Assembly (NCBI GenBank): GCA_958510825.1
Contig: OY294048.1
Coordinates: forward strand, 13,533,589-13,597,588
Direction: 5' to 3'
DNA from: Brachypterus glaber
Taxonomy: Eukaryota > Arthropoda > Insecta > Coleoptera > Kateretidae
DNA: 64,000 bases
Part shown: one piece after another, positions 1 to 10,809 of the stretch
How the letters are laid out: each line of letters opens with the position of its first letter
How positions within the stretch are numbered: the stretch's first letter is position 1
Program-made: the position numbers and the translations under genes
The notes under the pieces: generated by a model
Told to the model about the DNA's origin: nothing
The model's input: the letters and a program-made list of their open reading frames with translations, nothing else
Databases searched by the model: none

Positions 1-411
1 TAAGGAATTAAGTTTTAGTAATTTAATGCCAAATATTTAGGCTCCTAGGCATAAGTATCAATAAATTTCGAATGAAATGACGTCAAACTTGGTTTCGCTA
101 CTAGTACATAGTAGGTACTTTAACCGAGACTTTAGGTTTTGTATTTAAATAGTAATAGATAAAAAAAGTAGCAAAATAATTTTTTTTATTAATTTTTATC
201 AAAATTTTCAGCTAATTATTAATTTTAATAATATTATTTAAAAAGCAAAAATTGTTTTTTTTTTAATTGCAGGTCTCCGTTATTAAAACTAGGGACATTA
301 GAGTTAGTAAGTTAACAAGGACTTGCTAACTTAAGATCCAGTTTCCCTAATTACTTATGGACCAGGAGACCTTCGTTTTTGGCCAAAACTCGGCTTAAAA
401 ATTAGTAACAA
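1..411. other. AT-rich stretch without a gene
   Basis: Homopolymeric A and T runs with no convincing open frame, splice pair or repeat structure. I see nothing functional here. Confidence 0.5.
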
Positions 412-974
412 GGGGTTTTTGAGGATGCTGAAATCGAATCTGTTTATAAAAATTCTAAATTCAAAATGTAAAATCCAATGGCGGCCAAATATGTTAGATT
501 TTGAGGATGCTTAAACCGAATCTGTATTAAAAAAAATTAAAATTCAAAATGGCGGATCCAATATGGCGGTAAAATCTGTAAAATGTGATTGGATTCTGAT
601 GAAAAATGGTATTTAGGGGTTTTCGAGGATGCTAAAACTGAATATGTTATTAAAAATTTAAAATTCAAAATGGCGGATCCAATATGGCGGCAAAATCGGT
701 AAAATGTTATTTGATTCTGATGAAAATTGGTATTCAGGGGTTTTTGAGGTTGCTTAAACCGAATCTGTTTTTTAAAAAATTAAAATTGAAAATGGTGGAT
801 CCAATATGGCGGTAAAATCTGTAAAATGTGATTGGATTCTGATGAAAATTTTTATTTAGGGGTTTTTAAGGATGCTTAAACAGTGCATCTTTTCAAAAAT
901 TTAAAGTACAAAATTGCAGATCAATATGGCGGCAAAATCTGTAATTAAATTAAATTTTATTGAATTAGGATGAA
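412..974. repeat. Satellite-like tandem repeat, unit about 120-125 bp
   Basis: At least four diverged units follow one another. Each carries, in order, GGGGTTTTTGAGGATGCT, an AAACCGAATCTG-type segment, TCAAAATGGCGGATCCAATA and a GATTCTGATGAAAA segment. The array resumes at 1743 after the LINE insertion, so the two parts were once continuous. Unit boundaries are approximate. Confidence 0.75.
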
Positions 975-1742
975 GTAATAGAAGAATAACTATTCTTACG
1001 GATAGCAAAGCTTCCATACAAGCAATCAAGTCTTTCAAAATTACTTCAAAACTAGTTTTGGAATGTCACCAATCCCTGGAGGAAGCGGCAGTTTCTAATA
1101 CTGTTACACTCTCATGGGTAAAGGGGCATAATGGAAATGTAGGCAATGAAGAAGCTGATAGATTGGCACGAGCAGGCTCAGGCTCTGTACCTATTGGTCC
1201 AGAGCCCATAATCCCTGTATCTGTCGCTTTTAAAACAGCTCTCATTAATCAAGAAACTCACATAAAACACACCCGTAATTGGATTACGAGAAACGATTGT
1301 AAACATGCAAGAGCAGCCCTTCCCACTCCGTGTGAAAAGACAGCACGCTTTTGTATGCAACTAAAAAGGGATAACCTAAGACAGTTTGCAAGCATCGTAA
1401 CAGGTCACTGCAAACTAAATAAGCATCTTAACATCATGGGGAAGCCAGTCGACCCCATCTGTAGAGGATGCTACATGGAAGAGGAAACAATGGAACATGT
1501 GTTATGTCACTGTCCAGCGTTAGCCTTAATAAGAGGGTCCATGCTAGACGAGTACTGGCTCGACATGGCCGGTATAAGCAGCATCACTCCCAGACATCTT
1601 CTTAGATATATTCAAAGAATTGGATGGCTGAGAGGTTAAATTAAATGCTGCGACCAAAGGGAGGTAGTACAATGGGCCCAGCTAAGTGGCCTAAGTGCGT
1701 GTAGATAGCTACCCTCCACCCTAATAACCATAACCATAACCA
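975..1742 (+). mobile_element. 5'-truncated non-LTR retrotransposon inserted in the satellite
   Basis: Only the 3' end of a LINE remains: the end of an RNase H domain, a C-terminal cysteine/histidine motif, a short 3' UTR and a tail of ACCATA repeats (about 1722-1742). The 9-bp sequence TAGGATGAA lies immediately before (966-974) and after (1743-1751), a plausible target site duplication. The flanking satellite reads through once the insert is removed. RNase H plus a C-terminal zinc-knuckle-like motif is typical of the I, R1 and related insect clades; I cannot place the clade. Confidence 0.85.
976..1639 (+). pseudogene. LINE ORF2 fragment: RNase H domain and C-terminal Cys/His motif
   Basis: The frame is open from about 976 to the stop at 1639, but the 5' part of the element is gone, so this is a remnant with no start codon of its own. 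Visible RNase H signatures are ILTDSKAS (catalytic Asp), WVKGHNGNVGNEEADRLARA (conserved His and Asp), followed by CRGCYMEEETMEHVLCHCP, the CX2C...HX4C-type motif found at the C-terminus of many insect LINE ORF2 proteins. The protein ends GWLRG. No frameshift is visible in the retained part, suggesting a fairly young insertion. It acted in retrotransposition; alone it is not functional. Confidence 0.85.
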
Positions 1743-1751
1743 TAGGATGAA

Positions 1752-3255
1752 AATAGGTATTCAAGGGTTTTCAAGGATGCTGAAATTGATAATTGAAATT
1801 AAAATTATAAAAATCGGTAGCGTTGTACACAGTTATTTTACATTGAAAGTGAAAATTTTGGTTTCCGCTAATTTAAAAGTAAGAATTAAAAAAATTTATT
1901 AATTAAATATGATATTTTATTAGTTTATACCTTTTTTAATTATTTTAATTTAAAACAAAACTTAAATGATTGCTTATTCAAAAGTATAGTATTTATTTTA
2001 ATAATAAAAGCATTGAAAAATTTATATGTTTTTTTCTAGTTTAAACTCTTTAATATAATGTAATAAAATTTTGAGAATAATTGGACCAAACTATTCCTTA
2101 TTCGGTTGCCTATTTTCTTTTTGGAAATTCAAAAGTCAATTTTGTCGACTTTTCGCGGCTTTTAATTCAGTTCAAGAAAATGTATACCGAAATATACGAA
2201 CTGTACTTTCAGGTGTATACTAAATCAGTGAATTGTTGGTATATGTATAAGCAATAGCTTTCCTTTAAAAAAATTGGGATAGTACTAATTACACGTTTTA
2301 AATAACAATATCAAATCGTGATTGATTTCTTTAATTAAATTAAAATTTCTCCGTTTAATGAATAAAAAATAAAATTAATTTTATTGTAAGAGAAAAATTA
2401 AATGGACTGTAGTGTGAAAATATTAATAAAAATTATTGACCATATCAAATTCTGTATTATACTCTTCGCAGCTTTCCGGCAGAGGAAGGAGTAATATATC
2501 TACATTTACATAGGACAGAAAAAAAAAGTCCAAAATCAAGTTTTTGAACCGAAGTGCGTTACACAATTCTAAACAATCTCTTCCAATCCAATCCAATTTC
2601 AATAATGGCATACTCCTATAGGATAGTTTGCCAGCTCGATCTACTATTATTTACGGCCTAGACAAAACCGTCTCACTTTGTAGTGATGTTTGCGCAGGCG
2701 CCAACTTATAAAACATCTTTGATTTTCATAAAAAGTTATCCACGTGTACAACGAAATAAATTGAATTTAAATTTAACATCACATATTAATAATCACGACT
2801 CACTTAAAACTTTACAATTAAACGAACATTTTCACGACATTACATAAAATAAAAAATAAAATTAAAGTCCTGTGCATATCAATGATAGCAATGCTGATGC
2901 TGGAGTAAATCCGCCAACGCGGTCACATCCTTCCTTCCAAAGACCACGCTGCGACGTAAACAAGTACTTAAATTTCGTTCGTTCGTATGTAGGGTTGCCA
3001 ACTCTGAATCATTAAAATAAAGGACAAAGGTCTCTAAAAAAACGAGACCACTTTGGGTTTAACAGTATAAAGTATAAAAAAAGAAATTTTCATAAAGGAG
3101 GAATAGTACAATAATTTTTTTCAGGAAAATTTACTTTTATTAAAAGGATCACTCAAACCAAAAATCCCCAAAAAACAAAAAAAGCTACTTGCAACTGCGA
3201 GAAGTATACTGTAGAATGCGAAACATTATACAGCTTGTTTCTTATTAATAAATTA
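1752..3255. other. Satellite remnant followed by AT-rich intergenic DNA
   Basis: About 1745-1800 continues the upstream satellite. The rest is AT-rich. A less AT-rich island at about 2630-2990 could hold a promoter or untranslated exon, but I find no coherent reading frame. A - strand frame at 2423-2611 has no recognisable motif and is not called. Confidence 0.4.
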
Positions 3256-4120
3256 CACCGGCACACAAAAAAAATTAAGTAGAATGTGCATTTGACCGGA
3301 CCTACTTACGGGTACGTATTTTGGTCCGCTGAATCCGAATTCGAGGTCAGTTTGACCCCTACACCCTCGAAATTTCGAGAAAACTTCGAAAAACCGTAAA
3401 AATGATGAAAATCGGCAGTTTTAATGATAAAAAAAATTTTTGGAACTAAACTAAGCGTGATTTTCATGTATTTCGATCCGCTGAATACGAATCGAAACTT
3501 TATTGAGACCACGAGCCGTTTTAAATGTAAAAAAATCACACAAACCCTCCAAAATTATGTCTTGTGTTTTTCACAGATTTCAAGTTATTTGATATATCTA
3601 CGTTATAGAGTATTTATTTTAGGCATTAAATCATGTTCAATCAATTTTTTTTCTGTTATGAATGGTCATTTTTACAATTTTTTCGAATTTTTCCAGCTTT
3701 AGAGGGTGATTCGACTAAAAAAATTAAGATGCTAATTGAAGACATCAAAAGATATAAAATTTTATCTGAATTGAACCAGAAGAAGTTTTTTTTATCATGA
3801 AAACTATATTTTTTCGGAATTTTCGAGAGTTTTGTGTGATTTTTTCACATTTAAAATAGATCGTGGTCTCAATATAGTTTCGATTCATATTCAGCGGATC
3901 GAAATACATGAAAATCACGCTTAGTTTAGTTCCAAAACATTTTTTTATCATTAAAACTGCCAATTTTCATCATTTTTACGGTTTTTTGAAGTTTTCTCGA
4001 AATTTCGAGGGTGTAGGGGTAAAACTGACCTCGAATTCGGATTCAGCGGACCAAAATACGTACCCGTAGGTAGGTCCGGTCAAATGCACATTCTACTTAT
4101 TTTTTTTTTGTGTGCCGGTG
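3256..4120. mobile_element. Foldback MITE with CACCGGCACAC termini and TTA duplication
   Basis: Begins CACCGGCACACAAAAA and ends with its reverse complement, flanked on both sides by TTA (3253-3255 and 4121-4123). The arms pair for roughly 300 bp, including the motif CCGCTGAATCCGAATTCGAG, around a middle of about 250 bp. No transposase frame is present. Related copies lie at 23573-23854, 28388-28917 and 34726-35032, and an isolated right end at 39522. CAC termini with a 3-bp TWA duplication suggest Chapaev3-type (CMC) mobilisation; that class is inferred. Confidence 0.85.
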
Positions 4121-4232
4121 TTATTAATCTAATTAATAAATATTATGGCATGTCAAAAAATCATGCATCACAAAACAAAGAAAATATTTGAGTTTTTTAG
4201 GAATTTAAATTACTATTTTTATTTAATTAAAT

Positions 4233-4360
4233 CTGTGGCTTGGTTCTAAAAGGGCCAATGTCACTTTGTCAATAGCAGTTTTCAAAATATTACATCAGAG
4301 TTGACGTGAAAACGCTGCTATTGACAAAGTGACATTGGCCCTTTTAGAACCAAGCCACAG
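4233..4360. repeat. Hairpin with arms of about 50 bp
   Basis: CTGTGGCTTGGTTCTAAAAG at the left is matched by its reverse complement ending at 4360. The arms are near-perfect around a loop of about 20 bp. Probably a small MITE; no clear target duplication. Confidence 0.8.
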
Positions 4361-4595
4361 AAATATTACCTATAATTTTTATTTACGCATTTTTACATCA
4401 GAACCTGAAATTATCTGGTGGATTTTCTCTCTGTTTTTTTTTTTCGTAAGTGTACAAAAAAATTCTCTGTCCTAAGGTTCTAACCCATCATTTCCTATGT
4501 TTTTTTGATGCCCTTGGTTTGTATCTGAAATTATCTGTTTTAATGGATTTTCTCGAAAACGGTATGCTATACTCCGGCTCTGTTTTTTGTTGTAA

Positions 4596-5343
4596 CCCAG
4601 ACAGCACATGATATCTTAAAGACGTCTTTTTTAGATCTTAATTATGTTTGGACGCCTAAAGACATAAAAAGGATATCTTATGGACTTCTTTTTAGGGATG
4701 TTTAAAAGATATCTGATTATGATGTCTATAAGATTCTTTTAAGTATCGGTACAAGACGTCTTAACTTCGATACTCATCGCTAAAAATTAATTAACCACAA
4801 TCAACTATTAAAAAAAAATACCATTTTTTTAAAGACTTTTTTCGAAAAACAAAAAAATTAAAAAAAAAATAATTTTTTTTAAATTTTATTTTTACGAAAA
4901 ACGAAAAAATTAAAAAAAAAATCAAAAAAAAACTAACAAAAATTTTTTTTTTATTTTCTATTTACAAAAACCGAAAAATTAAAAAAAGGAATTTTCAAAA
5001 AAAACTAAAATAAAAAAATAAAATAAAAACAATCACATTTTTTTAGGACCTTTTTTTGACAAACAAATTACCTCATTCTAATTCTTATTACGCTTTTTAT
5101 ATCAATACGACCGTACCTAGCAACGTAAATGGGAGGGGGTATTATGTTGTAAAGTCGCCTGAGCAAGGCGTCAGTAAGACGTCTTAGAAAAGATGTCTTA
5201 AAGACGTTACCTTTTGTAACATACGACGTCGTTAAGACATCTTTAAGATGCATATACGGCGAAAACCGACGTTCTTAAGACGTCTTGAAAGACGAGCTAC
5301 GACATCTTTAAGATCTCTTCAAGTAATCTTTGTGCTGTCTGGG
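4596..5343. mobile_element. MITE with CCCAGACAGCAC terminal inverted repeats
   Basis: Starts CCCAGACAGCACA and ends TGTGCTGTCTGGG. The interior near both ends is built of short repeats around GACGTCTTAAAGA and ATCTTTAAGAT, and the centre is A/T homopolymer. The 48900-49167 region has a related end (TGTGCTATCTGGGG) and similar GGATATCC-type subrepeats. No coding capacity. Confidence 0.8.
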
Positions 5344-5595
5344 AAGTCTACAAAAAAAATTCACTGTCCTAAGGTTCTAACCCATGATTTCCTATGTTTT
5401 TTGATGCGCGCTGAAACTGACTTCGCCACAAATAGATTCATCGCGCAGTTTTTTCACAAATCGGATAAAGTATAAATCTCACTAATTATGGTGAAATCGG
5501 TTTCTCAATAATTATGGTAAAATCGGTTTCAGCGCATCGAAAAACATAGGAAATTATGGGTTAGAACCTTAGGACAGAGATTTTTTTGTAGACTT
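5344..5595. mobile_element. Inverted-repeat element abutting the previous MITE
   Basis: AAGTCTACAAAAAAA at the left pairs with the right end TTTTTGTAGACTT. Between them, CTGTCCTAAGGTTCTAACCC and its inverse form arms of about 65 bp. A third copy of the same arm lies at about 4445-4515, upstream of the CCCAG element, so that MITE appears to have inserted inside or beside this family. Confidence 0.7.
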
Positions 5596-6059
5596 GTTAT
5601 TGTATCAATCCATTTTTCCAATCCTATTACAAATAATATTGGTAGACTACGCAGTTTCGGGCTGCTGGCCCTCGTAAGTACCAAGAGACATCCTATAAAA
5701 TGACTGATTTTATTGCCATTATTAGACAAAATCCCATAAATTTTTTTCAATATGACCACCCTATGCAACAAAAAATGTGAGCCACACAGGTTAAGTATCT
5801 TAAGCACATTATGCGCGTATACTTGGAGGTATTGGTGGAGTTTCATCAGTAAATAGTCGATTGGTTTAAAAGGGATTTCAGCTCTGTGGTTGGTGGCATG
5901 GTATAAAAATTTAAACAATCTCTAAAAAATACAAAAAAAAAATTGGACAAATAAGGTTTGGAAAAAAACGACCAAAAACATAGCCCCCAAATATTGACCA
6001 AAATTTTAATTAACATTTAGTTTTAAATAAATAACTTTAAATAAATAAATAAATAACTT

Positions 6060-6512
6060 TATTGCCCAATAAAACCCCGTAAATGTATAGGGTCCGCTGG
6101 GGCTATTATGATACAAAAATTAAAACTTTAACAAAAAAAAATATATATATTTTATTTTTAAAAATCTCAAAAAATTCCTTGTTGTAAGCAATGGGGTTCT
6201 CTGCCCCGTTTTGAGGGCAAAATACAAGAAAAACAATAGTTGACCATAAAAATACAACAAAATGCTGTATTAAAATAGCCCCCACTTTGGGGCTTATTTA
6301 CAGTCTACAAATTAAAGTAGAAACATTTTTTTATTTGCCAAATGTTTTAGATTTTTGCAAAAGTGAATATGACTTATAATTAAGTATATAATTCTTTACT
6401 TCAACAATTTTTCTTACTTAAATTTGTAGACTGTAAATATTTTTGAGCTAGCTGTATCATAATAGCCCCATTATTTTTACTGCATCACATTAGCCCCAGT
6501 TTACCCTACCAA
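6060..6512. mobile_element. Degenerate inverted-repeat element (TGGGGCTATTATGATAC arms)
   Basis: TGGGGCTATTATGATAC near 6098 is matched inverted near 6455, and the right side continues to CATTAGCCCCAGTTTACCCT. The left end is blurred by a TAAA microsatellite at about 6035-6060. No coding capacity seen. Confidence 0.55.
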
Positions 6513-6808
6513 ATATCATCAAAATATTGTAAAAATTTAAATTACCTTCATCCTTTGAAGGATTGTTTTTCAGATTGAGTTTCAACGACCCCAAAAAATT
6601 TTATATGTAAACACAAAGACATATTTTTTGCCAAAATGTGCGCTTATTAAACGTTTATTATACGTACATTTACGTAGATATACGTACAATAAATGTTGCT
6701 GCTCCTGACAAAAAGGTGATGACGAAAAAATCTTCGTTAGCCCTTTTATTATTAAGTTAGCGCCGAATTTACGAATTAGAAAAATTCTGGTTTCTTACGT
6801 TTTTCTTT

Positions 6809-6890
6809 ACAATCTAGATTGTAAACTACAATCTTTAATTACAGTTTTACAATCTAGATTGTAAAACTCCAGTTTTACAATCTTATATTT
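6809..6890. repeat. Short repeat cluster of ACAATCTAGATTGTAAA
   Basis: The self-complementary motif ACAATCTAGATTGT occurs twice, with partial copies around it, within about 80 bp. Confidence 0.6.
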
Positions 6891-7265
6891 AAAAAAAAAT
6901 GTAAGAAAGCCCCAGCGCCACATGCAAAAATTTTTACAAATTTGATAGTCTATTTTAATTTTAAATCAGTGTTAGAATTTAAAATTTCATAAAAATGGCA
7001 GAAAGCTCTGGCATTGTAGGCGAATTTTTTCACAAATTTGATGGTCTTTTTTTAATATTAAAACAGTTTTAAATTTTAGTATTTCACAAAAGTGAAGTTC
7101 TAGCGCTGCAGGCGAACATTTTTACAAACTTTAGGCTTGAGTTTTACAATCACAAATGAGAAAAAAAGCAATACTTTTTTCTTTTCTAGCTCACTTGAAG
7201 TAAAAACTTTTTGACTGTATATTTTAATTTTAAAGCAGTTTTACAACTTTAAATTAAAAAAAAAT
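6890..7265. repeat. Diverged tandem repeat, about 115-120 bp unit (GAAAGCCCCAGCGCC family)
   Basis: Three diverged units each contain an AAGAAAGCCCCAGCGCC-like box, an AATTTTTTACAAATTTGATAG-like box and an AATTTAAAATTTCATAAAA-like box. The same order recurs at 22350-22420 (part unit) and 58865-59140 (two to three units). Confidence 0.65.
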
Positions 7266-7289
7266 AAACTGTCAATGCGAGGTTCCCTT

Positions 7290-7611
7290 AAATCCAACCC
7301 TGGGAAAGCTTGCTCCCCCACCCCCTGAGCCCGGGCCTGATGGCACTCCTTTACTATTTTCTTATGGACGTACCTACTTCTTCAAACTTACCGCGCGCCT
7401 TGTATACGGTGGGGAAATTCTACTTGGGTTTAGTAGCAAAACGGGTTTGTAACCAGCACGTCAGGCAGTGCGCTACGCAGGTATCTAAGTTATTTACTTA
7501 TTTACTTTTTAGTGATTTTCTTCTATTAGTGCATCGAAAAATTTAATGTTTGCATCGAGTCCAATGTGTGTGCTCTAGGGACCCTTTACCGCGAAAAACT
7601 GGTAAGTGCGA
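7290..7611 (+). promoter_or_regulatory. Candidate tsg promoter and untranslated first exon
   Basis: The tsg coding exon begins behind a splice acceptor 7 bp before its ATG, so an upstream non-coding exon must exist. This less AT-rich block contains two good donors: CAG|GTATCT near 7480 and ACTG|GTAAGTGCG with GT at 7612. Between here and 11598 there is mainly repeat DNA, so this is the best visible candidate. No transcript evidence. Confidence 0.25.
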
Positions 7612-7627
7612 TGTCTTAGGTAAACTT

Positions 7628-8100
7628 CGTAAAATTAGTGTCAACATTGTTAATAAATTATTTTAAATATTGCCCTAGGGGATTTTATTTAATAGTTAAA
7701 TTCTAATTTCGCGTCGCAGTGTCTAGGTTTCTTTCTCAAGTATTTAAAATTTAACTAAACCAAAATCTTAGCTAAAATTTAAAATTCCTAAACATTGCTC
7801 AAAGGGATCGTAGTCGAGCATTTCAGCTAAGATTTCAGAATTTAATAAAAATTTTAGGATTCGCTGAACATATTGGGATTTCGGCAGGGACTGCGGGATT
7901 TTAAATTCGAAAATATCGCTCCCAAAATTTGAAATTTCGATAACGGTTTCGTAATTTTACCTAAGATTTTGGTTTGGTTTTGATGAATTAAATTTTAAAT
8001 AGCTGAGAAAGAAACCTAGACACTGCGATGCGAAATTAGAATTTTTAAATCCCATAGGGGCAATATTTAAAATAGTTTATGAACAATGTTGAAACTAATT
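7628..8100. mobile_element. Foldback element, arms about 120 bp
   Basis: AATATTGCCCTAGGGGATTT and the segment with CGCAGTGTCTAGGTTTCTTT on the left recur inverted at about 8005-8085. The centre contains an AAAATTCCTAA-type AT-rich spacer. No reading frame. Just after it, at 8100-8140, is a short ACCTATTATAGGT palindromic cluster. Confidence 0.7.
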
Positions 8101-8196
8101 TATAAATACCTATTATAGGTATAATAACACCTATAATAGGTACCTGTACGTATTTAAAAAAGATATATCCTTCTAATAAGGATTACAAATAGCTCC

Positions 8197-8400
8197 TTAA
8201 TGCGCTGAAGAATAATTTTCATTGGGATTCTTGTATAGTCTGTGCAAAGGTGCAGGTCCTTTGAGAAATAACTTTACACTGAGATATTTTAAGAACGCTT
8301 TAACATAGAGACCTGAAATTATTGCCAAAGAATTTCTACGTGATAAAAAACCTTGTAAATTTCCGATTTTTTGTGGAGCAGCGGTTACTAACAAAGTTAG
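8197..8400 (-). pseudogene. Degenerate repeat, possibly LINE reverse-transcriptase tail
   Basis: A short - strand frame reads ...SGLYVKAFLKYLSVKLF..., resembling the GLYV-x-x-x-L segment of the LINE fragments at 26406 and 50486. A diverged relative lies at 20930-21090, sharing AGTCTGTGCAAAGGTGCA-like and CATAGAGACCT segments. The assignment is weak; the repeat relationship itself is clear. Confidence 0.35.
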
Positions 8401-8507
8401 GGGAATATGTATTTCTCTCTCTTTTCAACTCATCAATTAAACAGAGAAAGAGTAACATACTGGTTAACCGGCGTTACCACAAAAAATTGACTAATGTATG
8501 ACTTTTT

Positions 8508-9647
8508 CATAGTTTTTAATTTAGAATAAACCTATACTATCAGGGTAGGATTTACATTTATATTCCGACCAAAAAACAAATGCCATTTTATTTTTTTTTT
8601 AATATAAAAGAATTATAAAATAAATTCAAAGCACTTTGGATTTAAAATAAAAATAAAAACTTTTATATTTTCGATTTAAATAAAAAAAATACATGGCCTA
8701 TCAAAAAGTGACAAGTGACACATGCTTGTTCCCATAAATAAAAATTCTAACCATGTCAAAAAAAATTTAACGATCCTACCTAAAATAAAAGTAAAAATAA
8801 AAAAAAAATAAATTTGGGTTTGTGACAGTACACTGTGTTGAAAAAAAATCTTTAAATGACATGCATCTACGTACTTTTAAGATTTTAATTTTTTAATGTG
8901 TAATGTTAATTGTTTAGTTATATACATATATGTTTAATGTAAATTGTTAGTTATATACATATATGTTCAACTGTTGTATTGATGTAGGAAGCCCTCACGA
9001 GGCCTTGCCCTGATGATGTTTATATAACGAAAGCGCTAGGCGAAGATTTTAAATTATTACACTGATTACTTAGTCAAGTTATTTTTTTATTATTAAAAAA
9101 TAAAAAAGTTAAGGTGGGTGAACCACCTTCCTGAAACAACCGGTATATTTTTTCCCATTTCTTATAAGATCTATATATCTATAGATATTATTTATTTTTT
9201 TTTATATAGAATCACCCCCTTAAAATTGTGTACCCAAATCACCTTGCATATAATATTTATTTCATTCTGTTTGCTTAAATAATTTTGATGTCAATTATCA
9301 TATGAATTAGGAAACTATCATAACTATTGCATTATTACTAAATTAAATTGTTTGATATTTACAAATTTAAAAAATCTATATAAAACATTTTACTATTCCT
9401 TAAAACGACTTTTGTTTGATTAACGCAGTCGTCCCTCCGAAGTGACTGATCGATTTCGTGCTTTTTAGCACTCTTCAGAGCCACATATCGGTAGTAGGGA
9501 CAACTACGAAAATCAAATCCTTTCCATATATCTCTATATAGAGTTTAAAAATCGTTGTAAGGAAAAGCAAAAACAGCTAGCGACATCCACTGCTAAAAGC
9601 AGAGACTGGATAAACCTATCGACCAATAACTGCTTCCTTTTTTGGAC
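8508..9647. repeat. First unit of an 1140-bp tandem duplication
   Basis: The sequence from TGACTAATGTATGACTTTTT to TGCTTCCTTTTTTGGACTG recurs exactly 1140 bp downstream, nearly identical as far as I can compare by eye. It holds no long reading frame. Near its end lies a segment with GCAGTCGTCCCTCCGAAGTG and an AGTGCTAAAAAGCAC-type mini-hairpin that also occurs, diverged, at 29022-29140, showing this is a dispersed family. Confidence 0.9.
9010..9032 (+). ncRNA. Hammerhead-ribozyme-like core, copy 1
   Basis: CTGATGA (9010-9016) is followed by a short possible stem II (GTT/AAC with loop TATAT) and GAAA (9029-9032), the two conserved strands of a hammerhead core. Flanking CTTGCC and GGCGAAG could pair as a stem with one bulge. 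The cleavage strand cannot be placed with certainty and stem II has an extra U, so it may be degenerate. Confidence 0.3.
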
Positions 9648-10809
9648 TGACTAATGTATGACTTTTTCATAGTTTTTAATTTAGAATAAACCTATACTAT
9701 CAGGGTAGGATTTACATTTATATTCCGACCAAAAAACAAATGCCATTTTATTTTTTTTTTAATATAAAAGAATTATAAAATAAATTCAAAGCACTTTGGA
9801 TTTAAAATAAAAATAAAAACTTTTATATTTTCGATTTAAATAAAAAAAATACATGGCCTATCAAAAAGTGACAAGTGACACATGCTTGTTCCCATAAATA
9901 AAAATTCTAACCATGTCAAAAAAAATTTAACGATCCTACCTAAAATAAAAGTAAAAATAAAAAAAAAATAAATTTGGGTTTGTGACAGTACACTGTGTTG
10001 AAAAAAAATCTTTAAATGACATGCATCTACGTACTTTTAAGATTTTAATTTTTTAATGTGTAATGTTAATTGTTTAGTTATATACATATATGTTTAATGT
10101 AAATTGTTAGTTATATACATATATGTTCAACTGTTGTATTGATGTAGGAAGCCCTCACGAGGCCTTGCCCTGATGATGTTTATATAACGAAAGCGCTAGG
10201 CGAAGATTTTAAATTATTACACTGATTACTTAGTCAAGTTATTTTTTTATTATTAAAAAATAAAAAAGTTAAGGTGGGTGAACCACCTTCCTGAAACAAC
10301 CGGTATATTTTTTCCCATTTCTTATAAGATCTATATATCTATAGATATTATTTATTTTTTTTTATATAGAATCACCCCCTTAAAATTGTGTACCCAAATC
10401 ACCTTGCATATAATATTTATTTCATTCTGTTTGCTTAAATAATTTTGATGTCAATTATCATATGAATTAGGAAACTATCATAACTATTGCATTATTACTA
10501 AATTAAATTGTTTGATATTTACAAATTTAAAAAATCTATATAAAACATTTTACTATTCCTTAAAACGACTTTTGTTTGATTAACGCAGTCGTCCCTCCGA
10601 AGTGACTGATCGATTTCGTGCTTTTTAGCACTCTTCAGAGCCACATATCGGTAGTAGGGACAACTACGAAAATCAAATCCTTTCCATATATCTCTATATA
10701 GAGTTTAAAAATCGTTGTAAGGAAAAGCAAAAACAGCTAGCGACATCCACTGCTAAAAGCAGAGACTGGATAAACCTATCGACCAATAACTGCTTCCTTT
10801 TTTGGACTG
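9648..10809. repeat. Second unit of the 1140-bp tandem duplication
   Basis: Direct copy of 8508-9647, immediately adjacent. Its last 249 bp (10534-10782) are repeated inverted at 10810-11058. Tandem copies plus a partial inverted copy resemble the pseudo-LTR arrangements of Penelope-like elements; this is inference, since no reverse transcriptase or GIY-YIG frame is present. Confidence 0.9.
10150..10172 (+). ncRNA. Hammerhead-ribozyme-like core, copy 2
   Basis: Identical to the motif at 9010-9032, carried by the tandem duplicate 1140 bp downstream. Same caveats. Confidence 0.3.

Noticed and set aside
2423..2611. 62-codon - frame starting MPLLKLDWIGRD.
   Set aside because: No recognisable motif, and low-complexity sequence on one side; could be a worn transposon frame but this cannot be supported.
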